Shown piece after piece: positions 53,802 through 62,586 of a stretch of DNA of 64,000 nucleotides. This DNA is from Nocardiopsis sp. YSL2 (lineage in GTDB: Bacteria; Actinomycetota; Actinomycetes; Streptosporangiales; Streptosporangiaceae): positions 2,108,001 through 2,172,000 of the forward strand of contig NZ_JAMOAO010000001.1 of the NCBI RefSeq assembly GCF_030555055.1, in the 5' to 3' direction. Numbering within the stretch: position 1 is the stretch's first letter; each line of letters begins with the position of its first letter. The notes under the pieces are model-generated. The model was not told the DNA's origin and searched no databases. It worked only from the letters and a program-made list of their open reading frames with translations. The position numbers and the translations under genes were made by a program.

Positions 53802-54266
53802 TCAGCGCGCGGGCAGGGAGTAGCGGAGCTTCTCCTTCGCGCGGGCGCCCAGGCGGTCGTAGAAGCGTGTCGCGCCCTCGTTCCACGCCGGGGTCTGCCA
53901 CCGCACCTCGTCGAGACCTCGGCGGCGGGCCTCGGCCACGACCGCGTCCACCAACTGGGCGCCGAGCCCCTGTCCGCGGGTGCCGTCGCGGAGGAAGAGG
54001 CAGTCCATGTGCAGGTACTCGCGTCCCGCCCAGGTGGAGAGCTCCGGGGAGCACGTCGCGTAGCCGACGACCTCGCCCCCGGCGGACTCCGCCACCAGGC
54101 ACGCGAGCCGGGGCTCAGGGGTGTCGAACAGCAGGGCCGCCAGGCGTTGCCCGAGGTCCGGGGCGGGCGGCGGCGCCTTCTCGTAGGCGGCGTGCTCGGC
54201 GGCGAGCGCGACGACGCGGGGCAGGTCCGCGCGGCGCGCCGCCCGGACCCGCGGGGCGGCGGTCAT
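53802..54266 (-). CDS. GNAT acetyltransferase
   Basis: 154 residues, one GNAT domain: FLRDGTRGQGLGAQLVDAV is the acetyl-CoA loop and WNEGATRFYDRLGARA the distal motif, in the diamine-acetyltransferase-like group. Substrate unknown. The start overlaps the stop of the upstream gene (ATGA), so it is the last member of the YHS-ABC operon. Confidence 0.83.
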   Translation of the reverse strand: MTAAPRVRAARRADLPRVVALAAEHAAYEKAPPPAPDLGQRLAALLFDTPEPRLACLVAESAGGEVVGYATCSPELSTWAGREYLHMDCLFLRDGTRGQGLGAQLVDAVVAEARRRGLDEVRWQTPAWNEGATRFYDRLGARAKEKLRYSLPAR

Positions 54267-54793
54267 CGGACCTCCCCCTCCAGGGTGTCGGCGCCCCACG
54301 CGGTCAGACGGTTCCCGATGCCGTCCCGGCCGTCCAGGACGTGGCGGGTGAACGCGTCCCGCTCGTGGGCCAGGATCGCCGCCTCCCACACGCAGGGGGC
54401 CAGGCCGGCGCGCCCCGGCCGGAGCTGTTCGGGCCGCCCGGCCGGGCCGCTGAAGATCACCAGGTCCGACATGTGGCCCTCGATCCAGTTGTGCACGAGG
54501 ACGTAGTCACCGTCCCCGCCCGCGTGGACGATGAGGACCGCGAGCCCGAGGGAGCCGCGGGCGCTCCCCAGCCCCAGGTGCCCCTCGGCGATGCGCAGGG
54601 CCTGCGCCTCGACCTGGGTGCTCACCAGGCGGCGCGGCGCCTCCAGGGCGTAGGACTTGACCAGGTGGCCGCCGAGCTCCCTGGTGCCCAGGGCGCGGGA
54701 CGTACGTGCGTGGTGCTGCCCGGCCAGGGCGAGCAGGGCGTGCGCGTCGACGGCCCCAGGAGTCGCGTCGAGTTCTTCGTCGTGTTCGCTCAC
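54263..54793 (-). CDS. Conserved hypothetical protein in the FtsX operon
   Basis: 176 residues; I recognise no family. Features: a helical N-terminal half with HARTSRALGTRELGG, and a beta-rich C-terminal half with DYVLVHNWIEGHMSDLVIFSG and APCVWEAAILAHERDAFTRH. The GTG start lies seven bases after the ATPase stop. Soluble, no signal. It resembles uncharacterised actinobacterial proteins of similar length. Confidence 0.65.
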   Translation of the reverse strand: MSEHDEELDATPGAVDAHALLALAGQHHARTSRALGTRELGGHLVKSYALEAPRRLVSTQVEAQALRIAEGHLGLGSARGSLGLAVLIVHAGGDGDYVLVHNWIEGHMSDLVIFSGPAGRPEQLRPGRAGLAPCVWEAAILAHERDAFTRHVLDGRDGIGNRLTAWGADTLEGEVR

Positions 54794-54800
54794 CCGGACA

Positions 54801-55643
54801 TTATGGGCCCGGCGCACCCGGCGCGTGCGCCGCGAACTCCGCACGGCACGCGTCGGAGCAGAACCACCTGGCACCCCCGTCCACCTCCAGACCCGGGCCG
54901 GCTCCGATCCGGACCGGGCGACCGCAGACCGGGTCGGCGACCATCCCCGCGAGGTCGTGGAAGCGCCCGTCCTCCAGCCACAGCGTCCGGCTCGCGATCT
55001 CTCGTAGCCGGTCGTCGTGGCTGACCATGATGACGCTCCGCCCGTCCCGCGCGGCTAGGTCTCGGATGCGGCGTCCGACCTCCCGGCCGGTACCAGAGTC
55101 GAGGTTCGCGGTGGGTTCGTCGGCCAGGAGCAGCGCGGGTCCGTTGACGAGGGCGCGCGCCACCGCGACCCTCTGCTTCTCGCCTCCGGACAGCTCATCG
55201 GGCCGGAAGGACAGCCGGGCGCCGAGACCGACCTGGTCCAGCGCCTCCTCGGCCCGCTCGCGCGCCGCTCGGCCCCGGACCCCGGCGAGATTGCGGGCCA
55301 AGGCGACGTTCTCCAGCGCGGTCAGCGCCGGAACGAGGTTGAAGTCCTGGAAGACGAACCCCAGGCGGCGTGCGCGGAGTCCGGGCAGGGAGCGGGCCGG
55401 TGCCGTGGCCAGATCGACACCGTCGACCACGACCGCGCCACCGGTCGGCCGCAACAGGGCTCCGAGCATGAGCAGGAGGGTCGTCTTGCCCGACCCGGAC
55501 GGACCCATGATGAGCAGGGTCTCGCCGCGCGCGATGTCGAGGTCGACCCCGTCCACCGCGTTCACCCTGGTCGCACCACTCCCGTAGGTCTTGGTCAGCC
55601 CGCGTACGCGCACCAGGGCGGAGACCGTCGTTGCACCGTTCAT
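54801..55643 (-). CDS. ABC transporter ATPase (LolD/MacB-type) fused to YHS domain
   Basis: 280 residues. ATPase with Walker A GPSGSGKT (47-54), Q-loop FVFQD, signature LSGGEKQR (151-158), Walker B LLLADEP (171-177) and switch His (SHDDRL). After residue 235 comes an added YHS-type domain: DPVCG (237-241), then FCSDAC (261-266), whose Cys240, Cys262 and Cys266 could bind a metal. Ordinary LolD/MacB ATPases end before this. Works with the two FtsX permeases just upstream. Overlaps the permease stop (ATGA). Confidence 0.88.
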   Translation of the reverse strand: MNGATTVSALVRVRGLTKTYGSGATRVNAVDGVDLDIARGETLLIMGPSGSGKTTLLLMLGALLRPTGGAVVVDGVDLATAPARSLPGLRARRLGFVFQDFNLVPALTALENVALARNLAGVRGRAARERAEEALDQVGLGARLSFRPDELSGGEKQRVAVARALVNGPALLLADEPTANLDSGTGREVGRRIRDLAARDGRSVIMVSHDDRLREIASRTLWLEDGRFHDLAGMVADPVCGRPVRIGAGPGLEVDGGARWFCSDACRAEFAAHAPGAPGP

Positions 55644-56761
55644 GTCGCCCTCCGGAAGGCCGTCGCCGGATCGACCCTGGAAATGCTGCGGAGCGGTTGG
55701 ACCGCTCCGACCGCCGCGGCCGCCAGCGCCGAGGCGAAGACCCATCCGATCGCGCTCGGCCGAACGTCGAGGGGGAGCGTGGTCGCGACCGCGGGCACCA
55801 CGGCCGCCAGGCCGACGGTGATCGCGGTCGCGACCACCGTCGCCGACACCGCGATCCACGCGGCCTGCGCGGTCAGCGTCAGAACGAGCCGTCGCGGAGC
55901 GGCTCCGAGCGCACCGACCACGGCGTAGGACCGCAGGTTCGCCCGGGTCACGGACGACAGTACGAGGGCGATGAGCGCCAGGGACAGGGCGAACGCGATG
56001 GCGGCCATGATCCGCATGAGGTCGGCGGTCATATCGAGGACGATCCCGCGCTCCTCCTCGACGAACGCGTCCCTGGTCTGGACCGTCGTCTCCGGCAGGG
56101 CCCGGGACAGGCGCTCGGCCAGTTCGTCCGGTGACGTCCCCCGCGACGCCCCCACCAACACGTAGCTGTCGACCGGCCGGTCGAGCTCCGCGAAACCCGA
56201 CCGGTTCAGGAAGGCCGTCGTGTTGGCGACGTTGGTACCGCCCGTGCTCAGTCCGACGACCGTGAACTCCCGTCCGGCGACCACCACCGTGTCACCCACG
56301 GCGACGCCCATGTCCTCGGCCGCCCCGGAGTCGACCACGGTCTCCCCGGCCCCGGGCGGACGGCCCTCGGCCAGCTCCGCCGGACCGCCGCGGCCGGTGT
56401 CCACGTCGTAGCCGAAGACGTAGCTCAGCTGCTCGTCTCCGCCGGCGCTGATGGTGCCGGTCATGAACGCCAGGCTCTCGGCCCACGCGATGCCGTCGAC
56501 GGCCGCCGCACGCTCCGCGGTGTCCGGGGGCAGGGTCGAGGACGACATGTGCAGGGTCCGGACCCCCTCCTGGGAGACGATCACGTCGGCGGGTGAAGTG
56601 CGCAGATAGTGCGTGACCTGGTTCATCGCCCCGGAGATGATCGCGTCGAACAAGAGCACGAGGGCGAGCGCCACCGCGACACCGCCGACGGCGAGCCAGG
56701 CGCGGCGTCGATCCGCGAACAGAGTGCGGCGCGCGAGCGGGACGGAGGCCGGGCGCCTCAT
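55640..56761 (-). CDS. FtsX-family ABC permease
   Basis: 373 residues. One membrane helix near the N-terminus (about 20-42), a large periplasmic/outer domain (45-240) and three C-terminal helices: the FtsX/MacB permease layout. Segment ARRTLFADRRRAW at the start and the final DPATAFRRAT (a P-A-x-x-x-R end) are typical. Coupled at both ends to its neighbours by four-base overlaps. Confidence 0.87.
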   Translation of the reverse strand: MRRPASVPLARRTLFADRRRAWLAVGGVAVALALVLLFDAIISGAMNQVTHYLRTSPADVIVSQEGVRTLHMSSSTLPPDTAERAAAVDGIAWAESLAFMTGTISAGGDEQLSYVFGYDVDTGRGGPAELAEGRPPGAGETVVDSGAAEDMGVAVGDTVVVAGREFTVVGLSTGGTNVANTTAFLNRSGFAELDRPVDSYVLVGASRGTSPDELAERLSRALPETTVQTRDAFVEEERGIVLDMTADLMRIMAAIAFALSLALIALVLSSVTRANLRSYAVVGALGAAPRRLVLTLTAQAAWIAVSATVVATAITVGLAAVVPAVATTLPLDVRPSAIGWVFASALAAAAVGAVQPLRSISRVDPATAFRRAT

Positions 56762-57882
56762 GTCGTGTCCCTGAAGGCCTCGGCCGGGTCGGTCCGGCCG
56801 ACACCGTGCACGGGGAACACGCCGGCGAGCAGGGCCATCACGACGGTCGCGGCGACGAGCAGCCCGATCTCCCGACCGGTGAGGACGACGGGGAACTGCG
56901 GGCGCCACCAGGAGACCGCCGTACGCGCCACGAGGAACAGGACGGCGCCGCAGGCCGCCCCGGCGAGGGTGGTCGCGGCGACGTGGGCGATCGCGAACCG
57001 GTACAGGCGCGCACGACCGCCGCCCAGCGCGGCGACGACCCCCATCAGGCGGTGCTGCTCCCGCACAGCGCCGTAGGAGGTCAGTCCGACGACCAGGACT
57101 CCGGTGGTGAAGGCGAGGAGCGCCATGAGGCCGAGGGGCCGCCCGAAGGCGCGTGTGGCGAACCTCGTCTCCGTGGCGTTCACCTCGTCACCGTCCACGA
57201 CGGCCAGGCCCTGCTCGCGCAGCAGCGGGGCGACGGATTCGGGAACGTCCGTGCCGACGATCACGAAGGTCGTGGAGGCGGGGTCACGCAGCATCGCGTC
57301 CGTCGCCGAGTGCGGGAGGAACACGAAGGCGGTCATGGAGCTGAAGCTGCCCCGCGAGACGCCGACCACGCGGACACCGGCCCCGGCGACGTCGATCCGG
57401 TCACCCGTCTCCAGCCCGTGCTGGGCGGCCAGGACCTCGTCGACCACGGCCTCGTCGTCGGCGACCGGCGTGCGGCCCTCCGCCAGGTCCCAGGGTCCGC
57501 CGCGCCCGTCGGGCTCGTAGCCCACCACGGTGACGGCCACCTTCTGGTCGTGCATGTCGAGGATCGCGAAGAACGACCGGGCCGGGAACGCCCACCGCAC
57601 TCCGGGGGTCTCGCGTGCCGTCTCCACGGCCGAGCGCGGGATCCGGGCATCCGAGGTCAGGCGCTGTGCGCCCGGGGAGACGATGTAGAGCGAGCCGCCG
57701 GTGTTGTCCACATACGTGTTCGACTGCGCGACGAATCCTCCCCACAGGCCGGTGATCAGGCCCATGAGGGTGACGGCGAGCGCGACCGCGACCACGGCTC
57801 CGGCGAACCTGCCGGGCCGCTCGAGCAGTGTTCGGCGGGCCAGGGGGACCTGGCCCGCGAACCGGACTCTCCCGTCGCCCAC
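56758..57882 (-). CDS. FtsX-family ABC permease
   Basis: 374 residues with the same four-helix layout as its neighbour and a shared start (PLARRTLLERPGRF) and end (DPAEAFRDTT). The two permeases look like diverged duplicates that would form a heterodimer driven by the YHS-ATPase. GTG start. First gene of the five-gene operon. The cargo is unknown; MacB/LolCDE-like systems move lipoproteins, peptides or drugs. Confidence 0.87.
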   Translation of the reverse strand: MGDGRVRFAGQVPLARRTLLERPGRFAGAVVAVALAVTLMGLITGLWGGFVAQSNTYVDNTGGSLYIVSPGAQRLTSDARIPRSAVETARETPGVRWAFPARSFFAILDMHDQKVAVTVVGYEPDGRGGPWDLAEGRTPVADDEAVVDEVLAAQHGLETGDRIDVAGAGVRVVGVSRGSFSSMTAFVFLPHSATDAMLRDPASTTFVIVGTDVPESVAPLLREQGLAVVDGDEVNATETRFATRAFGRPLGLMALLAFTTGVLVVGLTSYGAVREQHRLMGVVAALGGGRARLYRFAIAHVAATTLAGAACGAVLFLVARTAVSWWRPQFPVVLTGREIGLLVAATVVMALLAGVFPVHGVGRTDPAEAFRDTT

Positions 57883-58005
57883 GCTCTCTCCCCGGGATCG
57901 AGCACTTCCCTACCTCCCACGGTCACACGGGCCGCCCGCGCCGGGTAGCGCCGTTGGGACCGCGGCGACGGGACCTTGGCCCGTCCGCGAGGAGGGACGG
58001 GCGGC

Positions 58006-58041
58006 GTCCGGCGGGCCGTGGGGGGACACGGCCCGCCGGAC
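58006..58041 (-). terminator. Terminator of GH31 gene
   Basis: Perfect 15-base-pair GC hairpin (GTCCGGCGGGCCGTG and complement) with a six-base loop, 22 bases after the GH31 stop and upstream of the FtsX operon. Confidence 0.88.
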
Positions 58042-58062
58042 ACCTGGGGAGGGCGTGCCGGG

Positions 58063-60039
58063 CTAGCTGACGATCGGCACGTCGGCGCCGCCGCGCACCA
58101 GAACCGGGACACGCTCCAGCGGCGCGTCCAGCATGATCTCCGCGCCGCCCGCGTGGACCGCGCCGGACCACGGGTCCACCCAGGTGGAGCCCTCGGGCAG
58201 GTACACCCTGCGGGACCGCGCCCCGAGCTCGGTCACCGGTGCGACGAGCACGTCCGGGCCGAAGAGGAACGCGTCCTCGGCCTCCCAGGCGCGCGGATCG
58301 TCCGGGAAGTCCACGAACAGCGGCCGCATCGGCGGCAGACCGCGCTCGTGGGCGGCGCGCATCTGCTCCATGACGTAGGGGCGCAGGCGCTCGCGGAGGA
58401 AGAGCATGTCACGCAGCAGCGGGTAGACCTCCTCCCCGTAGGACCACACCTCGTTGGGTCCGCCGGACATGTCCGGATGCAGGGCGTCGACGAACGGCTC
58501 CCGGAACCCGTGCAGCCGGAACAGCGGGCAGAACACCCCGTACTGGAACCAGCGCACGAGCAGTTCCCGGTACTCCGGGGACTCCTGGTCGCCCCCGTGG
58601 AAGCCGCCGATGTCGGTGGTCCACCACGGGATGCCGGACATGGCGACGTTCAGACCGGCGCGGATCTGCGTGCGCAGGGAGTCGAAGGTGGCGGGGATGT
58701 CCCCCGACCACAGGGCCGCGCCGTGGCGCTGGCTGCCCGCCCAGGCCGACCGGCACAGGGTGATGACCTCCGGCTCCCCCGCCGCGAGCATGCCCTCGTG
58801 GAAGCCCCGTGCGTGCTCGGCCGGGTAGATGTTGCCCACCTCGGTCCCCGGGCCGACGTGGTAGCGCAGGTTCTCCGGGTGGCCGGGCTTGAGCTCCGGC
58901 TCGCACGCGTCCAGCCACCACACCCGGATGCCCAGGTCGTGGTAGTTGCGCCGCACCTTGTCCCACACGTACGCGCGGGCGTCGGGGTTGGTGGGGTCGT
59001 AGAACGACACCTGGACCTGGGCGTCGACCCCCTTGTCCGCCCAGTCGGCGTGGACCGGCGGTCCCTGTTCGGTGGCCACGAGGTAGCCGCGCGCCAGCAT
59101 CTCGTCGTAGTTCTCGCTGAGCGGGCTGACGGAGGGCCACACGGACACCATCAGCTCCACGCCCATCTCGCGCAGCTCCTCCACCATGGCCTTGGGGTCG
59201 GGCCACTCGGCGGGATCGAACTTCCAGTCCCCCAGGTGGGTCCAGTGGAAGAAGTCGCTGACGATGACCGAGAGCGGCAGCCCGCGCCGCTTGTACTCGC
59301 GGGCGACCTCCATCAGCTCGTCCTGGGTCTTGTAGCGCAGTCGGCACTGCCAGAAGCCGGAGGCGAACTCCGGCAGCTCGGGAGCGTGGCCCGTCACGTC
59401 GGCGTAGTTCGACATCACCTCGGCCGGGCCGTCGCCCGCCGTGACCCAGTAGTCGATCTGGCGGGCGCTGTCGCTGACCCACCGGGTCCCGTTGTCGGCC
59501 AGTTCCACCCTGCCGGTGGCGGGGCTGTTCCACAGCAGCCCGTAGCCGCGCGAGGAGACCATGAAGGGGATGGTGACCTCGGCGTTGCGCTGCACGAGGT
59601 CGACGACGGCGCCCTTCTGGTCGAGCAGCCCGTGGGTGTGCTGCCCCAGTCCGAACAGCTTCTCGCCGTCGTAGGCGCGGAAGCGCTGCTCGATGCGGTA
59701 GTAGCCGTGGCCGGTGGAGGTGTAGGCGCGGGGGCCGGGCCACCAGAAGTGGGCGCGCTCCTCGGCGAGCAGCTCGTCGCCGGAGGCGTCCAGGAAGCGG
59801 AGCATCCCGGCGTCGTCGATCTCCAGCGTCAGGGCGCCGTTGGTGAGGACGGCCCGGTCCGCCTCGACGGTGACCGTCGCGGTGGTGGGTACCCGTGGCT
59901 CGACCAGGGCACCGGGCAGGTCCTCACGCAGGACCGACAGTCCGGCGCGGACGCGGATGCCGTCGGGGCCCCACGCCTGGGCGCGCACCACCTGATGGCT
60001 GCCGCGCCATTCGATTCCGTCCTCGATCTCGTTGAACAC
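58063..60039 (-). CDS. GH31 alpha-xylosidase
   Basis: 658 residues, cytoplasmic. GH31 nucleophile Asp377 (WWLDACEPE) and acid/base Asp447 (SGDIPATF) are in the motifs used by alpha-xylosidases of the xyloglucan-active group. N-terminal beta-sandwich with FGLGQHTHGL; HWTHLGDWKFDP and PWWTTDIGGF follow. It releases alpha-1,6-xylose from xyloglucan oligosaccharides; the xylose would go to XylA. The GTG at 60039 has GGAAGG upstream; the upstream frame to 60087 would run through the operator and is rejected. A LacI-type operator lies 28 bases upstream. Confidence 0.93.
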   Translation of the reverse strand: MFNEIEDGIEWRGSHQVVRAQAWGPDGIRVRAGLSVLREDLPGALVEPRVPTTATVTVEADRAVLTNGALTLEIDDAGMLRFLDASGDELLAEERAHFWWPGPRAYTSTGHGYYRIEQRFRAYDGEKLFGLGQHTHGLLDQKGAVVDLVQRNAEVTIPFMVSSRGYGLLWNSPATGRVELADNGTRWVSDSARQIDYWVTAGDGPAEVMSNYADVTGHAPELPEFASGFWQCRLRYKTQDELMEVAREYKRRGLPLSVIVSDFFHWTHLGDWKFDPAEWPDPKAMVEELREMGVELMVSVWPSVSPLSENYDEMLARGYLVATEQGPPVHADWADKGVDAQVQVSFYDPTNPDARAYVWDKVRRNYHDLGIRVWWLDACEPELKPGHPENLRYHVGPGTEVGNIYPAEHARGFHEGMLAAGEPEVITLCRSAWAGSQRHGAALWSGDIPATFDSLRTQIRAGLNVAMSGIPWWTTDIGGFHGGDQESPEYRELLVRWFQYGVFCPLFRLHGFREPFVDALHPDMSGGPNEVWSYGEEVYPLLRDMLFLRERLRPYVMEQMRAAHERGLPPMRPLFVDFPDDPRAWEAEDAFLFGPDVLVAPVTELGARSRRVYLPEGSTWVDPWSGAVHAGGAEIMLDAPLERVPVLVRGGADVPIVS

Positions 60040-60066
60040 GCGTCGTCCTTCCGTTGGGGGGCTGGT

Positions 60067-60088
60067 GTTGTCGAAGCGCTTCGACAAC
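60067..60088. promoter_or_regulatory. LacI-type operator before GH31
   Basis: A perfect 22-base palindrome centred on TCGAAGCGCTTCGA (60071-60084) with GTTG/CAAC flanks. The longest of the family in this window; between the GH31 start and the LacI-family gene. Confidence 0.85.
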
Positions 60089-60134
60089 GGGGTGTCGGGT
60101 CGGGCGGATCGTCGGGCCTGGGGAAACGGGGGTG

Positions 60135-61118
60135 TCAGGTGCGTGGGGCGGTGCTTCCGGCGGGGGTCAGCCTCGGCTCAAGGAGGGTCACGCCGGTACC
60201 GCCGACGCCGTCGATCTTGTCCATCAGCAGCTCCACGGCCCGGGACCCGACCGCCTCGGCGGGCAGATCGACCGAGGTGAGCGGTGGAACGACGGGCGCG
60301 GGCGGACCGATGACGGCCACGGACAGCTCCGGGGGCGTGCGGCCGAGCTCGTGGAAGGCGTCCAGCAGCGGAACGACCGAGGGCTCGTTGTGGACGATGA
60401 GCCCGGTCAGGGCGGGGCGGTCGCGGACGAGTCCGACGGCGACCTCCCGCGCGGTGTCCGGAGAGCAGGGGTGCAGGGTGGCGCGTACGCCGCGCTCGCG
60501 GGCGGCCGCCTCGTATCCGGCGACGGTGCGCTCGGCGAAACCGGTGCGCCGTTCGTAGACCGAGGGCGGTTGGCCGACGAAGGCGATGTCGGTGTGCCCG
60601 AGGTCGGCCAGATGGTGCACGCAGGCGGCACCGGCCGCGGCGAAGTCGAGGTCGACGCAGGTCAGGCCCTCGACGTCCTCCGGAACTCCGATGAGCACGG
60701 AGGGCAGGTCCAACGAGCGCAGCACCGGCACACGCGCGTCGTCGGCCTCCACGTCCATGACGATGACGCCGTCGACCATGGCGCCGCGCGCGACCCGGCG
60801 CAGGCCGTCGGGGCCCTCGCCCTGGGTCAGGAGCAGGACGTCGTGGTCGTGCGAGCGGGCGGAGGTGGTCACCGAGACGGCGAAGCGCATGGCGACCGGG
60901 ACGTGGACGTCCTCGCGCAGGGGGATGACGAGGGCGATGACGTTGCTGCGCCGGCTGGCGAGGGAGCGCGCGCCCGCGTGCGGCTGGTAGCCGAGGGCGT
61001 CGATGCTCTCGCGGACGCGGCGCCGGGTGGTCTCGGAGATCGACCTCTTGCCGCTGAGGACATAGGACACCGTGCTCGGAGACACGCCCGCGTGCTTGGC
61101 CACGTCGGAGATCCGCAC
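60135..61118 (-). CDS. LacI-family transcriptional regulator
   Basis: 327 residues. N-terminal HTH (VRISDVAKHAGVSPSTVSYV with hinge SGKRSISETTR), then a periplasmic-binding-protein-like effector domain. The GTG start at 61118 follows GGAGGGG. It precedes GH31 in the same direction. Three palindromes TCGAAGCGCTTCGA-like before GH3, GH74 and GH31 and a related one before this gene are its likely binding sites. The ligand is probably a xyloglucan-derived oligosaccharide. Confidence 0.9.
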   Translation of the reverse strand: MRISDVAKHAGVSPSTVSYVLSGKRSISETTRRRVRESIDALGYQPHAGARSLASRRSNVIALVIPLREDVHVPVAMRFAVSVTTSARSHDHDVLLLTQGEGPDGLRRVARGAMVDGVIVMDVEADDARVPVLRSLDLPSVLIGVPEDVEGLTCVDLDFAAAGAACVHHLADLGHTDIAFVGQPPSVYERRTGFAERTVAGYEAAARERGVRATLHPCSPDTAREVAVGLVRDRPALTGLIVHNEPSVVPLLDAFHELGRTPPELSVAVIGPPAPVVPPLTSVDLPAEAVGSRAVELLMDKIDGVGGTGVTLLEPRLTPAGSTAPRT

Positions 61119-61136
61119 CGTGCCATCCCCTCCGTG

Positions 61137-61152
61137 ATCGAATCGATTCGAT
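61137..61152. promoter_or_regulatory. Variant LacI-type operator before the regulator gene
   Basis: ATCGAATCGATTCGAT, a perfect 16-base palindrome 18 bases upstream of the regulator start. Its TCGAA/TTCGA half-sites equal those of the operon sites, but the centre is TCGA in place of GCGC. Suggests autoregulation. Confidence 0.65.
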
Positions 61153-61326
61153 GCGATGTTACGCACGAGACCAGGCTCGCGCAACGCCCCCTGGCCGTCC
61201 ATTGGCCGCGAGCGGTCAGGGCATCGACCTGCTCAGGAGGGGACGCTAGGGTCTGACGCGCGCCCCGGAGGCCGCCCCCGCCCCAGAACCGCACCGCTCT
61301 CCCGCCCCTCAGGAGGCCGTGAGTCC

Positions 61327-61710
61327 ATGATCTTCTACAACGCTCCCTTCGTCATCGGCGCCGCCTTCCTCGTGCTCGCGGGCATCGCGACCGTGATCGG
61401 CGCGTTCGCCGCGCCGCCCGGACGCAAGGGGATGACCGGCGCCGCGGGCGGACTCATCCTCGTCTCCTCGATCGTCTTCCTGATCCTGGCGGCCGCTTCC
61501 CTGCCCATCCGGGCAGCGTTCTCGAACGCCATGGACGTGACCACCGCCTGGATGGTCATCGGGGCGGTCGACTCCCTGTTCTTCGCGGCCTTCGACGCCG
61601 GACTCATCCTTCTGGTGTTCGCCGCCACCCGACGCCGCACCGAGCCGCGGCCCGCCCACCCGCCGCACGCTCCGGCCGAGCCGTACCGGCCCGGCCCCTC
61701 CCAGCTCTGA
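61327..61710 (+). CDS. Small integral membrane protein
   Basis: 127 residues with three or four hydrophobic segments (e.g. FVIGAAFLVLAGIATVIGAF and GLILVSSIVFLILAAASLPI) and a short Pro/His-rich C-terminal tail. Unknown family. Its stop is 20 bases before the next membrane protein, so they are probably cotranscribed. Confidence 0.7.
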   Translation: MIFYNAPFVIGAAFLVLAGIATVIGAFAAPPGRKGMTGAAGGLILVSSIVFLILAAASLPIRAAFSNAMDVTTAWMVIGAVDSLFFAAFDAGLILLVFAATRRRTEPRPAHPPHAPAEPYRPGPSQL

Positions 61711-61730
61711 TCCCGACACCGGAGCCCATC

Positions 61731-62321
61731 ATGATCTCGATCATCTTCTCCCTCCTGCTCTCGGGGGTCGCGTTCCTCGTCGTGGGCGCCATCGCGCTCA
61801 TCAGGGCGGGCGGTGCCCCCAGCGGCAGGGGACTGATCCGCACCAGCGGGGCGCTCTTCGTCCTCCTCGGCCTGGCCTCGATCGGCTGGAACGTCTACCT
61901 GCACGTCTTCGCGTTCCCCATGCTGGACCCGAACAGCGTGGCTCCCCCGGGCCTGGCGGCCTGGGCGGCCTCGATCTACTCCGTCGTGACCCGGCTGGTC
62001 CTGCTGGTCGCGATCCTCCTGCTGGTCCTCGGTGTGGTGAGCGCACGCGGCAGGCAGAACGCCTCCCAGCGGACACCCGCACCCGTCCACGGCGGCCCCG
62101 GAGGGTACGGCCCGCAGCCGGGCCGGGCACCGGACCACGGATACGCCGCGCAGCAGCCGTATCCCGGACTCCAGGGGCACTACGGGCAGCATGTCCCCCA
62201 GGGCCCTGGGGGACCCCAGCAGCCGCAGCAACCTCAGCAGGGCAGCCCCACTGGACCGCGGAACCCCTACCAGCAGCCGCCGCAGCGCCCCGACGGCCCC
62301 CAGCAGCCGCCCACGGATTAG
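61731..62321 (+). CDS. Membrane protein with Pro/Gln-rich tail
   Basis: 196 residues: three hydrophobic segments within the first 110 residues, then a low-complexity tail rich in Gln, Pro and Gly (PQQPQQPQQG, YQQPPQRP). Similar in layout to the preceding protein; the pair may be diverged duplicates. Function unknown. Confidence 0.7.
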   Translation: MISIIFSLLLSGVAFLVVGAIALIRAGGAPSGRGLIRTSGALFVLLGLASIGWNVYLHVFAFPMLDPNSVAPPGLAAWAASIYSVVTRLVLLVAILLLVLGVVSARGRQNASQRTPAPVHGGPGGYGPQPGRAPDHGYAAQQPYPGLQGHYGQHVPQGPGGPQQPQQPQQGSPTGPRNPYQQPPQRPDGPQQPPTD

Positions 62322-62586
62322 GCCGCGTTCTCCGTGGAGCACGACCGGACCGAGCGTCGCCCATCGCCGTGCGGGAGAGGGGACCGGCGACCGCTCGCTC
62401 ACCCCAAGCCCGCACGGCCCGCCCTAGGACGTGTTCCGTGGATGCCGCCCGTCGCGAGCGGCGTTCCGGTGCGGCCGTCGCAAGGCCGAAGAAGAAGGCA
62501 TCCCGGTGTGGCTGTCGACTGATGAGAACGCAGCGGGAGTCGTACTGGGGCGCCGCGCAGCAGGGTGAGTATCCGCGGAACACGCC

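Noticed and set aside
60039..60087. GH31 start at ATG 60087
   Set aside because: It would translate the operator palindrome as MSKRFDN; GTG 60039 has a better ribosome site and the family start.
61156..61326. N-terminal extension of the 61327 membrane protein
   Set aside because: Arg/Pro-rich translation of intergenic sequence with no similarity; the start at 61327 directly begins the membrane segments.
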